NCBI GenBank assembly: GCA_030374735.1
Contig: JASCIV010000253.1
Location: forward strand, 1 to 28,735
Origin: Gracilaria caudata
Taxonomy: Eukaryota; Rhodophyta; Florideophyceae; Gracilariales; Gracilariaceae
Length of the DNA: 28,735 bases
Direction: 5' to 3'
Shown here: positions 18,537 to 27,600 of the stretch, piece after piece
Layout of the letters: every line of letters starts with the position of its first letter
Position numbering within the stretch: position 1 is the first letter of the stretch
Notes under the pieces: generated by a model
Database searches by the model: none
What the model was told of the DNA's origin: nothing
Seen by the model: only the letters and a program-made list of their open reading frames with translations
Translations under genes and position numbers: made by a program

Positions 18537-20213
18537 ATGCTACGAACTGCCCGTATCCTCCCTCGTCTTCAAACCGTTCGCTCTGTGCAGCGTCCCCATC
18601 GGCGCTTTCCGAACACTCGACCTCCGCCTCGTCCCACTCCCGTTGCGTCAGCTGCCGCGCATCCATTGTCGCCGCCAGCAGCCACTGCAGCCGACCCGCC
18701 GCCACCAATCCCGGCCCCCTCCCTAGCTCCCTCCACCAGTCATTCTCTTCCTCTGCCCGGAGGAGACGAGCATCGCCTCTACAACCAATCTCAGCACAAT
18801 GCTCTTTACACCGCCTGGCGCAATGTTGAGCTTCCCCGTCACGCCAGGATTCATCCTGCAGACCTGATTTCCGGCACCACCGCCATCTTTATTGGCGTTG
18901 GACTTGAGACTAACTGGCCGGCTGTCCTGTCTGCGCTCGAGGCAGATATATTTAAACGCCGAAAGGTTGTTATTGTTCGCGATGTGTTTGACAGATCCGA
19001 GCACCGAAAAACGCTTTCTGACTTCCTTGCCTTTGTTGCTGATGATGTCGTTGCAGTCTTGCGCTCCATCGTCAAACCCTCTGCCATTGAACGACGTTTC
19101 GTCAATGAGTTTGTTTGGGTAGATGGTGCATATAAGCCGGTTCGTACCGATGTTGAGCTCATCTCCTACCTGCATGGATCCGGTTTCAGAGTCATTCCCG
19201 TTGATTCCTCATCTCAACTTGCTCGCATGCGAGATGGAATCGACCCCATTCCCGTGCAACAATCCACTAACCATGTACTTGCATGCGCTCCAACAGCATT
19301 TTCCTTCAACCAGAGCGCTGCCGCAGACAATCATTTCATGAGCGGTCAGCCGGCCGAAGTCGATCTTCATGATGGAGGAGCCGCTTTACGACGCAAAGTA
19401 CTCACAGAGTTTTCTGGATTGCATTCAGCTTTAGTTGATCGAGCCCACGGTGTTGGAGCCCATGTTCATCTCTTCACGCATGAGGATTGGCATAATACTC
19501 CTGACGCTTGTTTCCCCAATAATACTTTTTCCACACATACTAACATTGAGACGGGCAGCTCGTGTGTGCTTGTTCTGTATCCTATGAAAGCAGATACCAG
19601 ACGTAAGGAACGAAGACTTGTGCAACGTTTGCTAACCAGAGGAAGGTATACTCATGTATATGATCTTACCAGAGAGGAGGAGGCCGATTCGCCACGCTTT
19701 CTGGAAGGTACTGGTAGTTTGGTACTCGACCGTATTAATCGGGTTGCTTACGTCGCACTTTCTCAGCGCTCTGACCTTGGACTTGCTCGTGCGTGGGCAA
19801 AGGTTATGGATTACAATATTGTCCCGTTCACTTCTCTTGACCGCCATGGACGTCCGATTTACCATACAAATGTGATGATGTCTGTCGGCACGCGTGTGGC
19901 TGTCGTTTGTCTTGAATCAATTGTCGACCAAAGAGAACGTGATATGGTTGTTACCAGTTTGAAGGAGACCGGTCACAGCGTTGTTGACATTTCTTATGAA
20001 CAAGTGGAACACTTCTGTGGTAACGTGCTTGAGCTTGAAAGCTTTTATGCCGATCAAGTTATGGTGATGAGTACTGCCGCGTACAATGCGTTTACTGAGA
20101 ACCAAAAGGATGTCTTGCTTTCTGGTCTTGAACGTTTGGTGCATTCGGATATTTCTACCATCGAAAAGGTTGGTGGTGGAGGCGTTCGATGTACGATAGC
20201 TGAGCTTCACTAG
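18537..20213 (+). CDS. CtlX-type amidinohydrolase with extra N-terminal region
   Basis: Residues ~245-558 match the CtlX/arginine deiminase-related family of guanidino-group-modifying enzymes, linked in bacteria to citrulline use. Visible signatures are PDACFPNNTFSTH (from Asp323; the family usually has Trp where Thr330 stands), the acidic RFLEGTGSLVLDR (Glu390), YHTNVMM with candidate catalytic His443, and HFCGNVLEL with candidate nucleophile Cys494. This His/Cys/acid set is typical of the superfamily. CtlX proteins are ~310 residues; this one has ~240 more at the N-terminus. Residues 1-30 are Arg-rich without acids, as in a mitochondrial or plastid leader, then a Pro/Ala linker, then an unrecognised alpha/beta-looking domain (~110-235). 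The frame is open from 18336, but I choose 18537 because it begins the leader-like segment in a good context (aaacATG). The substrate could be citrulline, arginine or a relative. Confidence 0.85.
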   Translation: MLRTARILPRLQTVRSVQRPHRRFPNTRPPPRPTPVASAAAHPLSPPAATAADPPPPIPAPSLAPSTSHSLPLPGGDEHRLYNQSQHNALYTAWRNVELPRHARIHPADLISGTTAIFIGVGLETNWPAVLSALEADIFKRRKVVIVRDVFDRSEHRKTLSDFLAFVADDVVAVLRSIVKPSAIERRFVNEFVWVDGAYKPVRTDVELISYLHGSGFRVIPVDSSSQLARMRDGIDPIPVQQSTNHVLACAPTAFSFNQSAAADNHFMSGQPAEVDLHDGGAALRRKVLTEFSGLHSALVDRAHGVGAHVHLFTHEDWHNTPDACFPNNTFSTHTNIETGSSCVLVLYPMKADTRRKERRLVQRLLTRGRYTHVYDLTREEEADSPRFLEGTGSLVLDRINRVAYVALSQRSDLGLARAWAKVMDYNIVPFTSLDRHGRPIYHTNVMMSVGTRVAVVCLESIVDQRERDMVVTSLKETGHSVVDISYEQVEHFCGNVLELESFYADQVMVMSTAAYNAFTENQKDVLLSGLERLVHSDISTIEKVGGGGVRCTIAELH

Positions 20214-21888
20214 TGATTGGTGATTGAATGTCTACTTGAGGAGCATTTGATTGTAGGTTTTGTAATATTTCAGGTTTCGTTTTGAGACAGCGGGCGGTGG
20301 GAGGTGCGCTTAACCCTCCTTGCTCGCAACCCATTCGTAAATTACATGTGATTGTTGAAAGCACGCTTATGTTATGCATCGCCACTGGAGCGAATGTCAA
20401 TCCACTGAATGATTTCTCAGTCCATGGCCAGTGTGGCCCAAAGAATGTTGCCGTTTTCGACGCTGAAGGGTTTTTTTGTTTGGCTGCTTTCGCAGCCTGT
20501 TGGATTTGAAGAATATAGTGTTACCACAATGCGTTGTATAAGATCTGTCGGTTATCTGCATATGGAGCAGATCATACCATTGATGCATCCCATTCATTCG
20601 TATAACACGTACATGCTCGCAATCATACACATTGTGAAACGTGCCAAAATGTTTATGATGTATCCCCTTGGAATGATGCAATCATGCATAAGGACTGAAA
20701 AGGTCACCCAGTCGCTTTTAAATCATTCGTGGAAATCCTGGCGGAAGGCGTAGGTGGCTAGTCCTCTCTTTCAAATGACTTGACAAGACTCCTTTTATCT
20801 TATAATTCTCATGATATGAATAAACAGCATACAGCACCAATTTGTCCCCGACACGAAGAGGGAATGTTGAACGTTACCGTACGGTTTGAGGCAAGCACTG
20901 TTGGTCCTGGCTTTCTGACGCAGGATGAGTTTTAGTAAGGGCTATGGGGATACCTCGCGTAGCAGTGAAAGGTTCACGGTTTATCCCTGCAAGCGTAGCA
21001 CAATATGAAATAAGAATCCTTTTAAGGAGAGAGAAGTACCTTTAGGTGCTGCTTGGTTGTGTTAGGAATTAGAGCACAACTTCCACAATAAAGAAGAAGA
21101 TGAAATAAGAATGTCGTGTCGGTCGAATGGGTAGTTGATGACTTGCCACTTAGTTTCATCCACAGGCCTCACTTCGGTGCTTCGTAGCGAATGTCGTTCT
21201 CACGTTTCGAAGCCTTTCAGTTAGTGTGTGGTTGCCCGGCGAACATATCGCAGCTCAAAGAGTTTCGTTGATTCTTGAAGATGTAGGATAACCCGCGGCA
21301 CGTGCATCTTGCCTTCACGTGGTGTGTCTGTCTCTGATCCACTCTCCCGTGATCGGAAGGAAATAAGAACGCAGACGGATTTACGACGGAGGCCAAGGAC
21401 TAGGAAAATGTCGAAAAACCATGATAGTAGTATTTCTCGTAAGAGTGAAGGTCCATAAACGCAGAAAGGGCTTCCCTCTGGCGCGAGCCTTGCACTTGCT
21501 TTGAGGTAATCCTCTTAACCTAGGGGTTAGATTGGTGCACTAACGTTAACGATATACTCAATACACATATATGGCGTGTTTAGTGAGTGTGCTTGCAAAT
21601 GCGGGGGGTGGAACTTGACTTGACGCGACGAACGTAACAACAATTGGTTTGCACGAGTTGCTTGTCGACTGAAAGCCCGTGCCAAACACCTGGAGTCAAA
21701 CGCTGAAGGGCGACTCACAAAGACGAAGGTGCATTGCATTAAGTGGTGCATCACAGATGGAGTCAAAACAAAGACTAATATAATGACAAGTACCGTGGTG
21801 GTACAGTGAACCCAAAAAAGGCAAGTGCTCGTAACAAAAAGTTAAGACGTATGCCAGCGCAAATAGTGAAGAACAAGAGAACAGCTTG
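20214..21888. other. No supported gene (convergent 3' flanks)
   Basis: This lies between the 3' ends of the CtlX gene and the START-like gene. The longest frame (20409-20753 plus) is Met/Ile/His-rich and looks like chance. A 6-bp hairpin (ggctgc-tttc-gcagcc, 20482-20497) follows a T-run at 20471-20477. Otherwise I see nothing. Confidence 0.5.
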
Positions 21889-22620
21889 CTACGACATCTG
21901 AGATTTGTTAACTCGAGCAAGTTGTTCACGTCTACTGGCAGCGACAGATAGTCTACGTCTCCGTTCGCATTCCAGTCTAACGGCATCCATATTCTCCGGA
22001 ATGTCCTCAGAAATTCTCCACTCAATAGCCTTGACCGGTACAAGGCCCCGCGGTACAATGGACACGGTATAGTACAATGCGGTCTTACAATCATCTATCT
22101 TCTCCATTCTCCATACCCCCTCAAACTGTCGAAAATCTCTACTTGACACAAGATCAAAATTGATGGCCCTCCAACTGGAAGAAGATGCATTCACCTCGGT
22201 CATATCCATGACAAGACTGGCACGGAACTGAAAGCCAAGTATGCTCTGTGCGCCACATTGTTCCAGGCGAATTCCACCATTAGGGTGCATTCTTCTCTCC
22301 GACATGACCAAGTTCGGAATATGTGAGGCTAGATTAGAGTAATCTGAGAGGAGTTCCCATACAGTTGACATTGGGGCGTTGATGAGGTTGCAAGCGGATA
22401 TGAGTCTTCTGTTCGATTCTGGAGCTTCGATTGTGACGCGTACTCGGGGGGAGGGAACGCCTGATTGAGCTGATACCAGGGTTGCTTCACGCTGTGTAGC
22501 TGCGCGCGCTCGTCGCATCGTTATCATGCACGCGCGCCGCTGCGTGACGGAACTGGTGGCGCGTCTCCGCGGCGACGTCAGCCGAAAGGCCGGCTGAGCA
22601 ACGTAAGCGGTAGCAACCAT
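21889..22620 (-). CDS. Putative plastid START/polyketide-cyclase-like (COQ10-type) protein
   Basis: Residues ~72-215 form an SRPBCC (START-like, polyketide cyclase/dehydrase, COQ10-type) domain, a helix-grip fold that binds hydrophobic ligands. It starts with SACNLINAPMSTVWELLSDY (family pattern 'I.ap...vw.vl.Dy'), then NLASHIPNLVMSERR ('l..fiP.l..s.v'), a beta-rich middle with FEGVWRME, and YYTVSIVPRGLVPVKAIEWRISEDIPENM, like the cyanobacterial/plastid members. Residues 1-60 are rich in Ser/Thr/Ala/Arg with no acidic residue before Glu45, consistent with a plastid transit peptide. The 243-residue length fits a targeted version of the ~150-residue domain. Ligand and role are unknown. The ATG at 22620 begins the transit-like segment. 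Confidence 0.78.
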   Translation of the reverse strand: MVATAYVAQPAFRLTSPRRRATSSVTQRRACMITMRRARAATQREATLVSAQSGVPSPRVRVTIEAPESNRRLISACNLINAPMSTVWELLSDYSNLASHIPNLVMSERRMHPNGGIRLEQCGAQSILGFQFRASLVMDMTEVNASSSSWRAINFDLVSSRDFRQFEGVWRMEKIDDCKTALYYTVSIVPRGLVPVKAIEWRISEDIPENMDAVRLECERRRRLSVAASRREQLARVNKSQMS

Positions 22621-22942
22621 CTCGCAGCTCGTAACAAAACAAGATACAACGGGGCGTTACCCGCCGTCGGACGGAACGTATAGCGGTGAGGACGACGCTC
22701 CCGCAGTGTCTTTCAGCCCAGAAGCGGAACACTGCGACGAGGCACGGCGGTGAATCGTCCCAGGAGTGTGGAAAGAGCGCGTCGTGCCAATATCTGCTTG
22801 TCTGGCTACGAGTGCGACGCGCGTACAGAAAGCACTGGCGCGCAGCAAACTTTGCACCGCACGTGAGGCGCAGCTTCGTTCACGAGCGGCGTATTGCAGT
22901 CCACACGACAAAAATCTGCTTGCTTTAATCGTCAACGTTGCA
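22621..22942. other. Short gap, no gene seen
   Basis: A 322-base spacer between two minus-strand genes: upstream flank of the START-like gene and 3' flank of the secreted-protein gene. It is G+C-rich and open in several frames, but nothing is recognisable. Confidence 0.5.
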
Positions 22943-24073
22943 TCACACCGGAACCATCGCCGGCCCCGACGCGCCGATGAGACCGGTCTGTCCGACATCT
23001 GCGCTCACCACAGGCGCCACGCCGCCCGCCGCGACGGGCGCCCCAGAATTGATGGCCCCGCCGTTCGATGCGCCCGCAGCGGTCGAGTCTCCCTCTGCGC
23101 CGCTCACAGCATTCACGCTGACGCCCGCCATGTTGCCCGCGTCGCCGCCCTGACCGCCAACACCGGCGCCGTTCATCGCGCCGTCAGTCGTCGCCGATAC
23201 GGAGCTTGTCACGCCCATCGTAGACATTGCGTCGCCGCCCGTGGCAGCTGTTGCACCTTGTTCCGTGCCGATCGTCATCTGTCTGCTTTCCATGGCCGGT
23301 GCGGACTGTGTCACCGGTGCGCTCTCCGTTGTTGCGCTTGGCGCGCCGATGGCGGCGTCGCCTGCGCCTGTTTGGGACGCGCCGTTCCATGCGAGTTGTC
23401 CACCGGGAGCAGCGCCTCCGGCCGCGACGCCGGCAGGAGCGGCGACAGCGTGCATCGTTCCGCCCACCGCAGTGGCACCTTCTACACCGCTCTGGCCGGC
23501 AGTGCTCACCATTGCAGTAGAGGCTTCTGCAGTGCCCGTGGCACCTTCAGTCATACCTCCTCCAGCAGACGTCCCGACACCGTTTGCAGTGTGAGTAGCG
23601 ACGTTACCCATCGCCCCAGCAGCCAGTAAGTTCGAGTCGCCGCCCACCACCGCACCACCCATCATTGCATTTGGTGCGGCTTCACTATCACCTGTCACTC
23701 CACCCTGAGTGGTTTGTGCTCCACTGCCAGGAATCAATCCGCTACCTTCCAGAACTTGTCGCGGTAGGTAAGGCGCTGAATCTGGATGTACGCATTCAAC
23801 CGGCTGGTAACGAACCACTTTTTGCGGTTTCAAGCCAATTTCACCGTACCTTTGTAGACGAGAGCTCTCAGTGTCTCTCTCCACGGGTGCGGCACTTCTC
23901 GGTTCGCTCGACTTTTAATGGATACACGAAACCGTTGTCACTGTTAGCAAACCGGTCTTGAGTATCGTATCGCGGAAGCTCAAAGTACATACCTTTTCTG
24001 GTAGAGGAACCGCCACCACTGCGGCGACAAACACCGACATAACTGCAAACACCGAACATGATTTCTTCAACAT
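22943..24073 (-). CDS. Putative secreted Gly/Ala/Thr/Ser-rich protein, one intron
   Basis: Exon 1 (24073-23993) encodes MLKKSCSVFAVMSVFVAAVV plus seven residues: a clear signal peptide with a basic start, a hydrophobic core and a likely cleavage site near AVA/VP-type residues. Exon 2 (23911-22943) continues in frame for 322 residues. The first ~50 include an ordered-looking YQPVECVHPDSAPYLPRQV. The rest is low complexity, dominated by Gly, Ala, Thr, Ser, Val and Met, with almost no Lys/Arg and no Cys. This suits an extracellular, possibly O-glycosylated cell-wall or matrix protein. No homologue is recognised. An in-frame ATG at 24106 would add 11 charged residues ahead of the signal; I prefer 24073. 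A later acceptor at gag|agc (exon 2 from 23869) is also in phase and would remove 14 residues. Confidence 0.62.
23912..23992 (-). other. 81-nt intron in the secreted-protein gene
   Basis: The donor gtatgt follows the codon aag that ends the signal-peptide exon. The acceptor is cattaaaag before tcg. Splicing is between codons and removes an in-frame taa just before the acceptor. The signal peptide and the low-complexity body are in different registers, so an intron is needed to join them. Confidence 0.65.
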
Positions 24074-24106
24074 CTTTGTACTGTCCTTACTTTCAGTCTT
24101 TCCCAA

Positions 24107-24669
24107 GCTGCGCTACTTGTCGCGATGGCTTGCTTTGTACCCACGAGAAGTCTCTACGCCCACTGTGCCGGCGATAGCATAGTAGTGTCCTATTCCTCGT
24201 TAAGCTTTCAATTGGTCACAGTCGACCTTGAAGCGAACGGCCCTCACGCTTTTTGCCCGAATTGCAAAAGATCAACACCGTCAATGACGGCAGGTTGTAC
24301 CACGGGTACGGAGTTCTATTTACAATCAGATTTACGCTTTTCAGTTGCGTGGCACCATCCATCGGACGACTGCATTTTAATTCTATGCGCCGTTGCCAGC
24401 ACGAGAGAGAAAGTTAACAGCCCTAACACTGATGATGAAGTTAAACACTTGTGAGTGCCGCTTTGTACGTATCAAACAACAGTACCTCAGTTGTAAAAGG
24501 ATATTTGGTTATATGCAGGACGACCATCGGCTGTTCGTCCCTGGTCTTAGTGTCTGCATCAGTGGAAATCATAGTCTGGATACGTTCTCCTTCCAAACCA
24601 CGTATCTCTGTCGCTTCGTTCATTAATTTTGTCAAGATTCCACTACACCGTTGGCGCACGCGGATATCA
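24107..24669. other. No supported gene (563 bp)
   Basis: This is the upstream region of the secreted-protein gene and the 3' flank of the cryptochrome/photolyase gene. It is moderately A+T-rich, with only short frames of no recognisable content. The promoter of the secreted-protein gene should lie here, but no motif stands out. Confidence 0.5.
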
Positions 24670-27600
24670 TTAAAGCCGCGAAACTTGGTGACCGTTCCGC
24701 TTTACGCAACCATACACATACGGCCCTCGTACGCCTCCGTGCCCCCTCCTGTCCCATTCTCCAGTTACTGGGAGGTTCAAAATTCGGAAAACTTCCTTAC
24801 AATGATTCACAGTAACGCGAGGACCGTTCGGGTTCGCATCTCGTAACTCATCTTTCAACACGCAGAGACGCACATAGGCACGGGTTGTATCTCGATCTGT
24901 ATCTTCACTAAACTCATACTGATTCAGCAGGTGAAGAGCAATAGCTTGCCACTGTTCCCAGTGCTTCCCACTGTACGTCTCGTCTGTGTAATCCATAGCA
25001 GCCATTCGCCTCGCAATCCCTTCTCTTTCTAAAGGAGTAGTCGGGCCTCGACGTCGAGACCCTTCCAGCGGCTTGTTAGTAGCCGGAGCTGGTCCTGGAA
25101 CACATTGCGGTGCCGTGCGAGGAGCAAAACTGCGGCGGTCAACTTGATATGGAGTTGCGATTGCGTTATGGCCGGAAGGCATGAAAGAATGGTTCATGTG
25201 CGGAAGCATCGTAGCTGGAACCGTAGACGGTCTGAATTCCATGTACGGCGCCATGGTAGGATACCAAGTGAATGGAGAACTTGGATGATGATGATGGGTA
25301 GCACCTACTGGATTCATACCAAAATATCCCTGTGTGTTCTGACCAGGTATCGAACCCGGATGGTGAGGCAGCGCTTGCATAGGGAGATGCCCACTGGCAT
25401 GAGTGAATGGCATCATCATATGAGTTGCCTGATTTTGTGGAAACTGTGCTCCCATTAGAGTCACCGGAATTGCGTTTGGTGGAAACATCGCAGCAGGAGC
25501 CACTCCTGGTGGATTAAAACCAGGGTTGCGCAGATCACGAGTACTCGAATGGGCTTTTCCATCTGACCTCGGTTGCGGATAAGGAGAAATCCCTTGCGTG
25601 CCCTTATCCTGTGCGATGCCTCCATCAAACCTATGGCTCGATTGCAGACGCTGTGATCTGTTGTTTGCAAAGACGTTTGGCGTGACCTGATTCGATTGCT
25701 TCCCTTCTACGCCTTTCGAAGTAGGACAGGAGTTGGTAGACTTCTGCGGTGCAGATCGGTTCCCAGATGGCGCAGGAGAATGCGCAGGACCTCCACTGCC
25801 AATCTTTTGCGCTGTGGCGCTGACTGCAGGGGATGGAGGAGGAAATCCTCTTACCCCAGGTGCACCATGAGGCCCATCTTTGTAGTGGGAAAACTGGGCA
25901 TCCCTTTGGATGGCAGCGACTTGTGCAAGTTTGGGCAAACCGCTCATTGCAGACGCCATTTCGGCAGCTACATGCTTTGCGTTTCGGGGACTCAATGTTC
26001 GCATCAGTTGTAGCGGTGGGGAGGATATGTTTGGAGACAAAAGCGACCTCACAGACAGACGATCGTCTGGAAGAGTAGGAGTAGTTGACTCACATGGATC
26101 GGATAAACGCGGGGTGGACAACGGACGAGTAGGGTGATTCGACGGAGAGCGAGGACGCTTTATCCGAGACAGAGTACTTGTCCTTTGTGTCCCCTTCTCA
26201 ACCACGTCGTCAACAGAACTTCGATGCGATGTAGTTTGGTAGAACGTTGGTTTTAGCACATGATCTTCTGAACGTGCATGATTTTCCAAGTGACCAACGC
26301 CTCCGACATCATGCCGTGCCAAAGGCTTCAACCTTCGAGAGAGAGAGAAGTCGCGCGGTAACTGCGCTGCGCTGTATTGCACGTCTTCTTGCGGATGATT
26401 CGTTTCACTTGCACCCATAATCCGGGGACGTTTTGATGGGGACTCGTGCAAAACGGTATCCAGTTCTCTCTGTCGGCCGACTGGCCGCTGCACAAGAGAC
26501 GTTGTTACATTCGATAACTCCGACTCCGTGATCGATTTCGGCTCTTTATCGAGGTCGACGACGGTGATACATGTCGTTTTTGTATCCTTATTCTTGCAGT
26601 CGATAAGACGTTCCGGCCAAGGGTGCGTACTGTCTGTTAGGGTGGGTCGAATTTGCTTCTTAGCCGCAAATATCTTCCTCATCACCTCCATTGCCGTTCG
26701 TGCTCTGTACCTTGCTTGAGGCCCAGTAACTACTCGCATAGGATAAAACGTCATTCTCTTTTCAGCACCGACCCGGTCAAATACAGAGCCCTGAAAAACT
26801 TCATTGTACTGCTGCAAAGGAACTAAGCACAGCTTATATGCTACACGCTCTTTCTCTGAAGCAGTCCAGGGAGAAAAAATCAGCCGGTCAGGCAAGTGTG
26901 CCAGTTCGGGCACGTACTTTCTCACGTACTCTGCAGCTCTTGTTTGAGAACGAGTATGAGTGTGCAAGGACAGTGGATTGACCAGTGTAGAGAAAGGAAA
27001 AGAGTCAGAATTACAACCGGCAGTCCACTGCCAACCAAGGGAATTGCAGGCCTCATCCCCATCTACAAGCGTACGGACCATATGTGCAGCTCCAACCGGC
27101 CACGGTAGCAGAAGGTATTTGCAGAAGAAGGAAGCTGCTAGGAAGCGCATACGGTTATGCAACCAACCTTCACGGATGAGTTGGCGCATCGCAGCATCAA
27201 CAATAGGAAAGCCGGTGGTGCCATTCTTCCACGCACGAGTCAATGCACCATCAGCATCGTCTTCCCACGGAAACACCTCAAACTCAGGCATGATTGGCTT
27301 CCATGCTGCCGAAGGGTACCTCCCCAACATGTAATAGCCAAACTCTCTCAAGCTCATGTTCTTGATAAATAACCTGGCGGCAGTGAGAGAACGCCTGTTT
27401 TGGTGGTAGAAAGCTTCAGAGCCTACATCAACCACCGACCAGAACAAGACCCGAGGTGAGATTTCTCCGAACCGAACGTGCGGGCTAAGACGGGAAGTAG
27501 CAAGCTCTTCGCCAGTGACCATGCCATCTCGGCGGGCCCTATCCGAGGCAAAGCGAGGGAAGTGGTCACTTCTCAAAAACCTTTGAAGGGTTCGTTTTGC

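Noticed and set aside
22766..23629. 287-codon plus-strand open frame
   Set aside because: It is antisense to the G+C-rich low-complexity secreted-protein gene. Its Arg/His/Cys/Ala composition is the usual shadow of a Gly/Ala-rich gene.
26940..27000. Possible retained intron around the odd SLHTHTRSQTR segment of the cryptochrome
   Set aside because: No gt..ag pair restores a canonical FDP-type sequence, and the segment is only three residues longer than usual, so it is more likely a true divergence.
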